Assembly: GCA_030704615.1 (NCBI GenBank)
Contig: CM060733.1
Span: 23,434,001 to 23,498,000, forward strand
Direction of reading: 5' to 3'
Length of the DNA stretch: 64,000 nt
Source: Takakia lepidozioides
Taxonomy: Eukaryota; Streptophyta; Takakiopsida; Takakiales; Takakiaceae
Shown here piece after piece: positions 46,501 to 57,531 of this stretch (positions within the stretch are counted from its first letter, which is position 1; each line of letters starts with the position of its first letter). The translations under genes and the position numbers were made by a program. Below the pieces are notes generated by a model, which saw only the letters and a program-made list of their open reading frames with translations, had not been told where the DNA came from and made no database searches.

Positions 46501-49500
46501 CCTCACTATAACCATTCAGTGGCAGCTCAAACAGTGTGCGTCAACGCACACTAATTGAGCTGTACATGTCACTGTTTTTTTGGTGTTAAATTCAGACTTC
46601 CAGGGCTGGTTTTTGATGATGAAATAACCATTCAGTGGCAGCTCAAACAGTGTGCGTTGGCGCACACTGTTTGAGCTGTACATCTAAGTGTTTTTTCCGA
46701 TTGCAATTCGGCATTTAGGGAACGTTTCTGAGGATAAAAGAATCCCTCACTGGCAGCTCAGACAGGGTGCGTCAACGCACACTGTTTGAGCTGTACATGT
46801 AACTGTTTTTTCGGTGATAAATTCTGACTTCCAGGGCAAGTTTTTGATGATGAAATAACCATTCCGTGGCAGCTCAAACAGTGTGCGTTGGCGCACACTG
46901 TTTGAGCTGAACATGTAAGTGTTTTTTCGACTGAAATTCGGCATTTAGGGCACGTTTCTGAGGATGAAAGAATCCCTCACTATAACCATTCAGTGGTAGC
47001 TTAAACAGTGTGCGTTGGCGCACACTGTTTGAGCTGAACATGTAAGTGTTTTTCCGATTGAAATTCGGCATTTAGGGCACGTTTCTGAGGATGAAAGAAT
47101 CCCTCACTGGCAGCTCAAACAGTGTGCGTCAACGCACACTGTTTGAGCTGTACATGTCAATGTTTTTTTGGTATTAAATTCGGACTTCCTGGGCAGGTTT
47201 TGTATGATGAAATAACCATTCAGTGGCAGCTCAAACAGTGTGCGTTGGCGCACACTGTTTGAGTTGTATATGTCATTGTTTTTTTGGTGTTAAATTCGGA
47301 TTTCCAGGGCAGGTTTTAGATGATGAAATAACCATTCAGTGGCAGCTCAAACAGTGTGCGTTGGCGCACACTGTTTGAGCTGAACATGTAAGTGTTTTTT
47401 CGGATTGAAATTCAGCATTTAGGGCACGTTTCTGAGGATGAAAGAATCCCTCACTGGCAGCTCAGACAGTGTGCGTCAACGTACACTGTTTGAGATGTAC
47501 ATGTCACTGTTTTTTTGGTGTTATATTCTGACTTCCAGGGCAAGTTTTTGATGATGAAATAACCACTCCGTGGCAGCTCAAATAGTGTGCGTTGGCGCAC
47601 ATTGTTTGAGCTGAACATGTTAGTGTTTTTTCGATTGAAATTCGGCATTTAGGGCACGTTTCTGAGGATGAAAGAATCCCTCACTATAACCATTCAGTGG
47701 CAGCTCAAATAGTGTGCGTTGGCGCACACTGTTTGAGCTGAATATGTAAGTGTTTTTCCCGATTGAAATTCGGCATTTTGGGCACGTTTCTGAGGATGAA
47801 AGAATCCTTCACTGGCAGCTCAAACAGTGTGCGTCAACGCACACTGTTTGAGCTGTACATGTCACTGTTTTTTTGGTGTTAAATTCGGACTTCCAGGGCA
47901 GGTTTTTGATGATGAAATAACCATTCAGTGGCAGCTCAAACAGCGTGCGTTGGCGCACACTGTTTGAGCTGAACATGTAAGTGTTTTTTCCGATTGAAAT
48001 TCGGCATTTAGGGCACGTTTCTGAGGATGAAAGAATCCCTCACTGGCAACTCAAACAGTGTACGTCAACGCACACTGTTTGAGCTGTACATGTCACTGTT
48101 TTTTTGGTGTTAAATTCGGACTTCCATGGCAGGTTTTTGATGATGAAATAACCATTTAGTGGCAGCTCAAACAGTGTGCACTGGCGCACACTGTTTGAGC
48201 TGAACATGTAAGTGTTTTTTCCGATTGAAATTCGGCATTTAGGGCACGTTTCTGAGGATGAAAGAATCCCTCACTGGCAGCTCAAACAGTGTGCGTCAAC
48301 GCACAGTGTTTGAGCTGTACATGTCACACTGTTCGAACTCACCTTTTCATTTTTTTCATCCGAAATCGGCCGCATATCTTGGAGTTTACAATGAACACTT
48401 ACGTGGCACAAGTAGATGTTCAATGATCATTTACCTGGCAAGTGAAACAGTGTGCGTCAACGCATACTGTTTGAGCCCACTTTTACATTGTCTTTTTTTG
48501 TGGAATTCGGCAACATAGGACATGTCTGTGAGGGTCAATGTACACTTATCTGGCAGCTTAAAATAGTGTGCGTCAACGCACACTCTTTGAGTCCATTTTT
48601 TCATGCCTTAGCCGACGTTTCATGCCTCTCTAATATCAAGTTGAATGAACAACCCTGCAGGAGAAGATGCAAAGTGTGGCAGATGAGGTCCCTTCGGGTC
48701 AGGAGAAGGAGATAATTGTTGATGTGGACGATGAGTTCTATGAAAGCAAAGCCGCTGAGATGCTGGGGGGTCAGAAGGTAATCTCTCAGCTTGTGGTGCA
48801 AAGTATGCTTGCCCCGGGTGGGAGGTTGAAGATTCCCCTGTGTAGGTTGGTTTCCATGCCCGTCGTTCGTACACCTCTCGTCAAGGACATTCTCAAGCTG
48901 GAGGCCGAGTTTGTGCATGGGTATTTGGATGGATCCGCAGTCTTTTACGTTTCTTCTAGGGATTCCAAAGGTAATGAGCTCCTCGTGGATGAGTCAATCG
49001 TGGACTCCTGGGACCCCATTTGGAGACAGCTGAACGAATCCTTCGAACTTCTTCTCTCCAGGAAACCTTCCACCCAGGCATTCTCAGGAAAGATGTTTCA
49101 CGTTTGGGATGGGAACCACCGCTTGCTTGCATGGATGGCTGTCATTGGGAGGCTGCACTCACAGGAGGAAGAGTGGCATTACTCTATTCGATCGATGGTG
49201 CTGGATTGTGACGGGAACATGATGGGTCTTCTGACGGCAATGAATGATGTGAACAGGTTGGTTTCTCATTCTACATGTTCCACTTGTGGTTCCGTTCTTC
49301 TTTGATTGAAGACCTTGAATTTCATTCTGACTTACAGATATCATTCTGCAGAGGAACGGAGACATCGCATGTCAAAACGAGTTTGGTTCACACACTGTAT
49401 AGGATACAAAGGATAGGGCAGATGCCCTTGACCAACTTCAAGACCATCCTTTCAGCGGAGATGTACAAGAAGTGCGAAAGCTCCAAGACATCGGAAACAT

Positions 49501-52390
49501 GGTACTCGTTGACCCGTGAGGCTTTCATGGAGTACATGTACACGGTGAGATACATCTTCCTTCATCTGGTCTTCCATATTCCACATGTTTGTTTCTGTTT
49601 GTTTCCCTTGACCTTGTGCTGATGCAACTCTCTTGCATTCCCTTGCAGCAAGACATTGCAGATGCAGGGGAGCGTGACAAACTGGAATACTACAGCTCTA
49701 CCCCTGAGGAGAGAAGGACAACAAATGGGGTTGAGAGTCGCATCCAGAAAGAGATGACCGCTACAAGAATGACTATAATGAGTGCTTTCGTGAAGCAGTT
49801 GAGAATCGCCGACCCATCATTCGGACCGCAGTTTCTCTTGGAGATAAAAAACCATTATAACAAGCCAGGCAAGCCAGAAATGGCCCAGGAGAAGTTGCAC
49901 AGGTTGTCTACCGCCGTTGTGTCTCCAGAACAAAAGGTGAAGTGGCTGCAGATATGGAACTCCGATCCCACAGTTAGGGATACCCACATGTTCCCAAAGC
50001 CGGAGAAGAGAAGAAGACCCAGCGTGTCATTCCTGTCAGTGACAATGTGCTGGACACCTGGCTTCACAAGGCCACTTACTGGAGCCAGGTGTGATGTCCT
50101 TCCCTGTGTCACTGTCTTTTCTCTTTTCCTGTCCTTATCTTTCTATTGCCTCTTACATTCGTTGTGATTGCTTTTGGGTTCATTCTTGCATTTGTATTGT
50201 TTTGCAGTTGGAAGAAAGGGCCAGATCGGTTCTGCATACTCAACTGGCTGACTATGGCATCAGTATGATAGCACCGAAGGTGTCCTTCGAAGCATACATG
50301 AGGAAATGGAGAGCCACAGTGTGGCACTCTTGTTTCTTTAGAGAGTTCAGCAAGGAGGGTGGCATCAGTCGAACAAATGAGCTAGACCAGCAAGAAAAAG
50401 GAGAGGAAGCCTGGAAACGATGCCTTTACAGGTGCACACTCTTGCACTACTTATTTGTGCTGTGGTTGCAATGTGTTGTGTGGCATACTGTTGAAGGGGG
50501 TCTTCCTGGTGTGATGGAAAAGTTGCCACACAATATTACCATTGTAAAATGAGGCTGTCTCTGTTGCTGCAGGTACATAAAGTTTGTTCTCCTGGAAGAG
50601 AATTGCCTGGACAAACATCCAGATTTCGTGGACCTGTGGCTTGTCCCTGCTGGCAACCACACCATGTTTACTACTGGGATCTTGCATGACTGGGGCCAGA
50701 CCATCTTTCTTCTTGTGGTTGGTATTTGGATTGCCCTCCTTCTGAGACCCCAGCTCCAGAGGTGTCTTTGAGGAGAGAGAATGACCGTATTGCAGCCACT
50801 GCCGCAGCAGCCGACCTCGACATTCATGAACGAAATTTGAGGACTCTTGCAGAGAAGGAGCCTCCCGCTCAGGATACCCCAGGTAGAGGAAGAAAGGCAA
50901 AGGGAAAAGATGTTGCTGGTGTTGTGGGGAAGGGAAGGGGTAGAGGGAAGGTGGCACAAGGGCAGGGAAGTGTTGCAGATATTGGCCCTGTGGAGCATGT
51001 CCAGCAGACTCCACCGCATGGTAGGGGATCCGGGAGAAAAAACAAGGGGTGGTTGATCCCAAGGACCCGTACCATGCAGTGGAACATCCCACGAGGGTCA
51101 TTCGCCCAACCAGGTTGGAGATGGCCAACGTCGGGTTCCTTGCCATGATGGAGTCGAAGAAATCTGATTACAAGGGCGAGCCATCACCAGTGTGGGACAG
51201 GATTGTGGAGTTCCTCAGCACGGCGCGTGTTCTCTTTGGGTTTTGTGGCTTCTGTTGTCTTTGTCTGCTGTGGGCATGGATCGTTTCTAAACTTGTGAGA
51301 ATTCCATTGTATTTTTGTTTGCAGGCTAAAATGACCAAATCCTGGGTGAACGGGAAGGAGAAGCCATATGCAGCCGAACTCATCATCTTGGACATCCCTG
51401 ATGGGTTGGCAGTCCCGGATATCCCTCCATCGGGTGCTTGTCCGGGTTGGAATGCTTTTGATGAGCGCTACTGGCGGTGGGTTTTCTCCTTTTGCAACTT
51501 CTTCCTGTCCGATGCAGGTGTTTTGGTGCTCATCCAGTCCATCGACGTTCGGTGTCGCCGTGCACTTTCCAGCTATTTGAAAGCCTCGGGCATGAGAGTC
51601 GTGAAGACATGGAATTGTGTGAACAGCATGTACCTTACGAAGGGGGATTGTCCGGGAGAGATGGTGAGTTTGCCTTCTTCTTCCTCTTCTTGGTTGTTCT
51701 CGGATGGGGTTGTATAGGTCGCTCGAACTCATATGTAGGGGCCCGATTTTTTTTTGCTTCTTAGTTCCTTGTGGATGTCATGTTCGCAGACTCGTCTGTT
51801 TGAAGCTGTTTGTCTCGTCCGGGTGCATCCACAAACGACTCCGGCCGGCATTACCGAGTTCGCCATCACTCATGGGGCCAAGTTCATAGATGACAGGACA
51901 GATCCTCCCACGGATGACATGCATCACAACTACGTCGACAGCAACGTGTGCTTGCGAAGGGGGAATGGGGTTCCTTGGAGAGGGGCGAGGGAGAGGAGCC
52001 CGGCTTTCATTCAAACGATTGTGGAGTGCTACACCTACACAGACGCCAGAGTTCTGTGGATTTTTCGATGGGCACAGGTTCGTCTCTTCAACATTCACAT
52101 TTCATGAGGTTTGATTGAGCTTGCACTTTCAGCACTTCCCACCATTCCGAATGTGTCTTCAATGTCTGCTTCATTCATTCTATTCCACTGCAGGTGCTTC
52201 TTACCACGCTTGCAAGGCCAGTGCGCGACATCTCTTTGGGATTGAAGGGGATGCTGAGATTTACAAGAACCTCCTGATGGGTTTGGGTGGACACACTTCT
52301 CAAGTCCTTCCGAAGCCCCGTCCCGCTGATACTGATACAGAGGAGACTTCTGACAAGGAGCTGGACTCCGACTTTGCCTGTGAGTAAGTT
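43514..52390 (+). CDS. ParB-like domain / beta-class amino DNA methyltransferase fusion gene (copy A, frame-broken)
   Basis: Exon model from GT-AG sites: about 43514-44001, 48661-49256, 49352-49544, 49649-50088, 50208-50431, 50573-51228, 51325-51663, 51790-52077, 52194-52390. Exon 1 is acidic then basic (RAAKKK|EKMQSVADEV at the first junction, phase 0). Exon 2 has a ParB/sulfiredoxin-like fold signature: LKIPLCRLVSMPVVR and HVWDGNHRLLAWMAVIG. Later exons encode a helical middle, a Lys/Gly-rich linker and a methyltransferase. Motif IV-like ELIILDIPDGLAVPDIPP precedes VPWRGARERSPAF and motif I-like VDFSMGTG|ASYHACK...GRHLFGIEGD, the order of beta-class N4-C/N6-A enzymes. DPPY is replaced by DIPD. 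One-base shifts occur in exons 1, 4, 6 and 8. ParB-methyltransferase fusions are familiar from bacteria and phages. Eight introns show it is a eukaryotic gene. Confidence 0.7.
44098..48590. repeat. Array of 38 hairpins (36 bp) at about 115-bp spacing inside a predicted intron
   Basis: Each unit has a palindrome with arms GCTCAAACAGTGTGCG / CGCACACTGTTTGAGC around a 4-base loop, then about 79 bp of one of two alternating spacer types. One spacer is TGAACATGTAAGTG...CGGCATTTAGGGCACG. The other is TGTACATGTCACTG...CGGACTTCCAGGGCAGG. Loops are mainly TTGG or TCAA. Two units (44431 and 46044) carry the reversed loops CCAA and TTGA. The first unit (44098-44133) has GCCC/GGGC arm ends, so both arms changed together. 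The last two units (about 48440, 48553) are degenerate. The array lies wholly inside intron 44002-48660. Not a CRISPR: the spacers are repeats, not unique. Confidence 0.95.
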
Positions 52391-53264
52391 CAACCTGTGC
52401 ATGCTTGCATTGTTGTTTCAATATCGAGAATCGCTGTTCTTGAGGCAAAGTGCACATGGGAGACATCCTCTTTGTTGGACTTGTGCATTGCATCATTGTG
52501 TTAAAAATGGGGTTTTGTGGACATGTGCAGGAGTCCGCGTGCTTCCACTTGCCCTCCAGGGCTATCACACCTATTTGGACTTGTTTGCAGTCCTCCTCGG
52601 TCTTGCGTGCTACCTGTCTATGCGGAGGCACTCGCAGCAAGCATGTCCGTTCATGGCACTCCGAGTCCACCTTACGACGGCCTTCGTAGAACACGTGGTG
52701 TTGGGGCCAGAATCTTTGTAGATGACATAGCACAGGAGGTGGACACTGATTGTGATGACTGCGACACTTGATATGAAGTTTTCTTTTGGTTTAATTCTGG
52801 GCCAAATTTGAAATGGGATGGTTGTGTGTCCTTGTTGTCCTATTTGCAATGTGTGCGTGGAATTCACATTCATGGTTACAAACTATTGTTGGAGATGGGG
52901 GTTGCATGGACTGCCTGGATTGTTCCTTCAATCTATTTGGTGTTTTGTGGACCTCACAGACTTGAGTACATTGCGAAAACAAACAAACCACTTTGGTTCG
53001 TGTAGAGCATTCTCGCATCATTTGCTAGTTGGTCCCCAAACTATTCCTGCTAGAAGAATGGTTGGTGAATCCATCACGGTGAAGTCCACCTCATCAAAAA
53101 CTGTTCAGGCATTCTCAATTCTACCCACATCAACCCGCGGAAATAGGTGACACCACTCGGAAATAGGTGACATCCGCGGAAATAGGCACTATTTGCATGC
53201 TGGCGTGGCGTGAGCCTGTGCTGGGCTCACGCTTTCCTGGGCTCACAGGCTCACGCCTCCGGGC
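52391..53264. other. Region between the two methyltransferase 3' ends; no firm gene
   Basis: 52512-52771 contains an open frame ending in an acidic tail (IFVDDIAQEVDTDCDDCDT) after an AG acceptor-like site, possibly a last exon of copy A, but no consistent phase was found. 53090-53190 has three GGAAATAGG repeats. 53207-53271 has a cluster of GTGAGCC/GGGCTCACG motifs that may mark element ends. Confidence 0.4.
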
Positions 53265-54585
53265 TCACGGAATAGCACCCCCCTCAATTTCCATGTCCTC
53301 GTGTTCCAATGGCATTGCTGCGACCGTCGCATCCGTCTGCGTGCCTGAGATTGAGCCCTCATAGAGGGAAGCTATCACATCTTTGTACAGTTGGGCATCC
53401 CCCTCAAAGACGAACAGATGCCTTCCCACTGCCTTGCAGGCATGGAACGATGCCCCTGCATGCATAATCCACATAATGAGCAAAGATAGGCGCACCTGCA
53501 ATCTCAAACAACAACAATGAAGGCATAATATTGCGAGAGTGTGAAGGCCCGAACCTGTTCCAAGAGTGAGGTCAACAACTCGGGACCCTTCAACGCTACA
53601 AGACTCGATGACTGTCTGCATGAAGGCAAGACTCTTCTCCCGTGCACCTCTCCACGGCTCTCCGGAAGTCCGCAGCACAATAAGTGAGGCGTCCACGTAG
53701 TTGTAGATGAAATCATCATCCACCGGATCGCAAGACGAGTCAACATGCGTTCCCCCTTTCAGGACCTCGAACTCATTCACGGATGACGATGTCGATGGGT
53801 GGCGTTCTCTTACGAGACAGTGCGCGTCAAAAGCTCGTGTCTACGAAATCAAAACACATGAGTCAGTGGAGCAAGCACCGAGGCAAGAGCAAGGGAATGA
53901 GCAGAGGACACCCTTGCACCATGCTTGCGTCAACGCAAAGATGGAAGAGGAGATTGACAGCGCAAGAGAAAAACAGAGCAATCCAAACACGGGAAACATC
54001 TCCACAAGATTGATTGTAATGGAGGATAAGACATACTTTCTGGCTTGGGAAGTCCCCCTTTGTAAGTGGGAGACTGTTAACTCCATTCCAACTTTTAATC
54101 ACCTTCATCCCACCAGACTTCAGGAAACTAGCCAGTAGTCGTCTGCACTTTGCATTGGCTGCTTGGAGGATGAACAAACACCCATTGTCAGCCAAGAAGT
54201 TCCCACAAAATTTGACGACCCAAGGCCAGTAGCGCTCGTCCCATTCATTCCAAGACGGAGTGATATTTTCGGAGGAAGATCTGGGACTGGAAGCCCGTCT
54301 GGAATGTCCACAACAATGAGCTCGCAGGCAAAGGGTTTCTTCTCTCTGTTCACCCAGGATGGGCCTTTCCCAGCCTTCACAAAAAAAAAAACAATCCCAC
54401 TTATAGGAACTGTGAACACACTGCATAAACTAAATGACAAGGAGGGTGGAATGGAGAGGGAATTTACCAAAGTGAGGAATGAAGATAGTGTCTCCCAAGT
54501 CGGGGACTTCTCCTTCACTGTACCGCCTTTCCTCCTTGATTCCATCATGTCCAAGAAGCTTTCGTTCACTGTCTTCTGCTAGTTC
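53265..54585 (-). pseudogene. C-terminal half of ParB-methyltransferase gene (copy B, mirrored)
   Basis: Minus-strand exons 54585-54468, 54374-54037, 53840-53555 and 53455-53265 use the same splice positions as copy A exons 6-9. Motifs: ESFLDMMESRR (copy A: GFLAMMESKK), ELIVVDIPDGLPVPDLPP, DERYWPWVVKFCGNFLADNG, EPWRGAREKSLAFMQTVIES and VVDLTLGTG|ASFHACK...GRHLFVFEGDAQLY. This confirms motif I and the altered motif IV. The ParB-like half is missing; homology stops at about 54585 where the transposase frame of copy B begins on the other strand. One shift lies after DLPP. An internal deletion of the composite element explains the junction. Confidence 0.82.
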
Positions 54586-55740
54586 CATCTTGACGCCCGG
54601 AACCGCAGCTTCGGTGGCTCCTGCCTTCACACCTGTTCCCTTAAAAAAAAAAAAAAACCAGCACTTCCACAGCATTCGTGGAATTCTCGGAAAGCTCTGA
54701 TGAGGACATTTCGGAGATTTCTCCACCTCCTAACCCCTGTGCTTATGTGGACCAAGATGTTCATGAGATTGCCAGTGTCATTCCAAAGTTGCAGTCTCTA
54801 AAAGGCTTGCCTAATAGCAGGAGTGATGTGCATGGTATTACGTGGGGGACCATTCGAATTCAAAGAGGAAAATGCCTGCCGGCGGAGTTCGATGGTGATG
54901 TCCTTTTCGAGTTACCCCCTCCAACCTCGTGTGGTGGTTTGGCTGGTTTGATGCAGGGTATGGACAAGAAACACGATGGACACCCTTAGTGCAGGACGAA
55001 AACTACCAACATACACAATCCTTATGGTTTGAAGTTTCGGAGATCAGTTTGCGTGGGGCATCTGAGATGTACAAATGCACATTGCAATGGCCTGAGATTG
55101 AGTGGTTCCGCAAATGAAACAGAGTGGGAGGGCTATGCAGATAATCCATTCGGAGTGGGCTGTGCCCCTCCCAGTAACACTTCATTCATCTGCAGGTTCT
55201 ACAAATTGGTCCCAACATGCATTGCCTTATGCAAGGCTCGCATGTACTACGTGCTTCATCGTTGCCCCACCCTTTCTCAAGCTTGTATACATTTCGGGTA
55301 TCACGATCATCCGGTGTGCAAAGGAGATTGCAGAGACAGTATAGAAACCGTCCAAGGACTCCTGCAGCAGGAAGTCCACAATGCTCCGAATGCTTCGCCT
55401 TCAGCCATCGCCTTTGCAGCAAACAATACGTTCTTGCAAAGATATATTCTTGGGGAACCAGATGTCACCTCATCGAAGCTGGACTCCTCAAACCTAGAGG
55501 CTGTGATGGATCATTTCTCAACTGTAAGCAGTCCCAATGTCCGGAACCACATCAACGCACTGCGAATGGGCCCAGGGAACAGAGGTTCTGTTGATAGCAT
55601 TCTGGACTTGAAGCGTAGAAGCAAATATGACTTCATTCAGGATAGTGTCTTCCCAGGCTAGGGATCCATGACAGTGTACTTGTTCAAAATGTTGACGGTG
55701 GGGGAAGGTAGTGGGGTTAGCTTGGTCCACCCTATCTTTA
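54570..55740 (+). pseudogene. MULE transposase N-terminal fragment (copy B)
   Basis: Plus-strand homology to copy A begins at about 54572 (SSASSILTPGTAASV; A: SAGSVVTPGTAASV). It shifts frame at a 14-A run (54645-54657), then reads EDISEISPPP and VASVIPKLQSLKG-like sequence to GLMQGMDKKHDGHP. A TAG at 54988 stands where copy A has Trp. The GCM1/WRKY-type zinc region continues from 55029 (GLKFRRSVCVGHLRCTNAHC, ICRFYKLVPTC, ACIHFGYHDHPVCKGDC). As in copy A, FPG is followed by an in-frame TAG (55659-55661), then VYLFKMLTVGEGSGVSLV. Homology ends near 55740, before the catalytic core. Clearly dead. One zinc-ligand Cys of copy A (RFCKL) is Tyr here. Confidence 0.85.
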
Positions 55741-55761
55741 GGTAATATTGTAAAACCCTTT

Positions 55762-57531
55762 GTTTCTTAATACCATATTTTTTTTAATAATTTGTTTTTG
55801 CAACAATTAATTAGACCCTATTTTAAATTATATTTTTTAAATAATTGCAAAATCTCAAAGCATGTACACAAACAACATTCCACACATAAGTCAAATGTCG
55901 GATCCAAAGAAAAGTTTAATTTTCATTAGCCACGAACTCATTGGATCTAAAGAGTACAAATTCTGAGATGTCATAGTCACTGTTGAGATTATGGTCTCAA
56001 CATCAATCCACTGTGTATTAGTGGAATCATATTTGAACTTCAGGTGACCTCCACCTTTAGAGAACCAATTCAAAAACACCATAATGGAAGGACCTCCAGA
56101 TTTGGGTAGAGCAGGCTTATTCATTAAATCAAAATGCTGACTTGATATTCCCCGTTTAGAGCCAACTTTCCTTCGAATCTTTTGTACTCTGGATGAAATA
56201 TGAGGGATGGATACATTATATTATAGATAAAACCCTTTATTACATTAACTTTTTAAGTAAAACTCTAGACTTTTTGTGACCCTTTTTAAAAAAAATTGGG
56301 TGAAATGATATTGCCCTACTGTATTTTTGAAGTAAAACTTTTCTAAAATTTACCTCAAAAGAATAAACTGCACCCTATATTTGTTCTCACGTGGTTTTGA
56401 AAATATGGGGAGTGACCCCCCCCCAAGGGGAGGAACGACCATCTAGATCTTTGGAAGGCAAGTGGAACAACATCAAGCATGATAATTTTGTAGGTGTTTA
56501 TGATCAACTTGTCGCGAGCGGCATTGGCCCGGAGGGTGCACAAATGTACTAACTTAGTAAGTGGTAACCCTGAGTGTAAGCCTCCATTGCCTTATTAGTG
56601 GTTATTGTTACCACCTACTGCAGTGAATATGGGGCTCTGACCTCTCTTAGAACATCCCCGCCGTGGAAACAACAAAATACCTTATCGGTGAGAAAAACCA
56701 CAAAAACGGAGCCCCACTAGGGCACACTAAAGCTATTTAGTGGCCTCTGGCCCCAAGAAAAATAACACAAACATGAACCATAGCTATATTAATTAATGGC
56801 TGAGCTGAATGAAACCCCCAATTATTTCTGAAGGTCGAAAAAAAAGGCAAAGCAATGGATCGGCCAATGGGGAGGGAGGCAAGTGGGCGTTGGAATGGCT
56901 GATATGTGAGGGGGTGGGCCTCCATATGGAGCTTTCCATAGAAGTAGGACAAGACAGTGGGGCCACCTTCTAGAAGGCTCCACCACTTTAAGAGTATAAA
57001 AAGGAGGGGGAGGGCAAGCTAGTCCTATACTAAAGTATAAGTTAATATAAAGTATCATTTCAGTTACCATGAAATGATACTTTACTCAGGAAGCTCAAAG
57101 AGGCTATGGGACCAAAGGAGGATACAAGAAAGTGAGTGGAGTAAGAAATTGGGGCCCAACAAAGAAACACCACAATTGCTTGATTGCTCATGGCAGCTGT
57201 TTGCGAGAGATGGACGGAAAAACGATTAACTTCACAGCTTTGAATGGTTGATAGCCTCATAACTTTATAGAAATGTGTTGCATATCCTCGAAGTCTTGCA
57301 CACTGCCATGTTGGTAGGACGGGTAGACCAAGTGACTCCTAAATTTTCTACAACTCTTGCAGACTTACATCTTCTTTCCTATCCATGACAGTCTCTCTGA
57401 TAAGCCTTGAGACATGTATTTCTAGGTTAAATTCTCCGGATAAGACTATCATTTGAGTAACATATGGGAAGTAAGTCAGCTGAAAGTAGTTAGTGTTCAG
57501 CAGATTTCTGTACATATTTATACAAGGGATC
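55762..57531. other. 1.8-kb region without a supported gene
   Basis: AT-rich with homopolymer runs. Contains short frames without recognisable domains. It includes the 3' flank of the bHLH gene. I see nothing else. Confidence 0.6.

Larger units (their letters stand above)
39060..53275. mobile_element. Composite Mutator-like element A: transposase plus ParB-methyltransferase gene
   Basis: Proposed extent. A minus-strand MULE transposase (39847-42755) and a plus-strand ParB/amino-methyltransferase gene (about 43514-52390) diverge from a shared 0.8-kb promoter region. Clusters of CGTGAGC/GCTCACG motifs occur just outside both genes (39066-39125 and 39470-39530; 53207-53271). They could be subterminal transposase-binding repeats. 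The mirrored partial copy at 53265-55760 has the same two genes in the same divergent arrangement, which supports one mobile unit. Terminal inverted repeats and a 9-bp target duplication were not identified, so the borders are approximate. Confidence 0.55.
53265..55760. mobile_element. Composite Mutator-like element B, internally deleted mirror copy
   Basis: Contains the methyltransferase C-terminal exons (minus) and the transposase N-terminal region (plus), fused back to back at about 54570-54590. Relative to copy A the whole unit is inverted. The middle (promoter region, hairpin array, ParB exons, transposase N-terminus) is deleted, and the transposase core is lost beyond about 55740. Confidence 0.7.

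Noticed and set aside
44538-48518. Short open frames within the hairpin array
   Set aside because: They recur with the repeat period and encode only the translated repeat. No independent coding evidence.
44098-48590. CRISPR-like array of regularly spaced palindromes
   Set aside because: Spacers are themselves two alternating repeats, not unique. The genome is a plant with introns and there are no cas genes. It is a hairpin satellite.
52512-52771. Additional last exon of the ParB-methyltransferase gene
   Set aside because: The acidic tail is suggestive, but joining the GTGAGT donor at about 52385 to the acceptor at about 52530 gives a TGA stop, so no phase-consistent junction was found.
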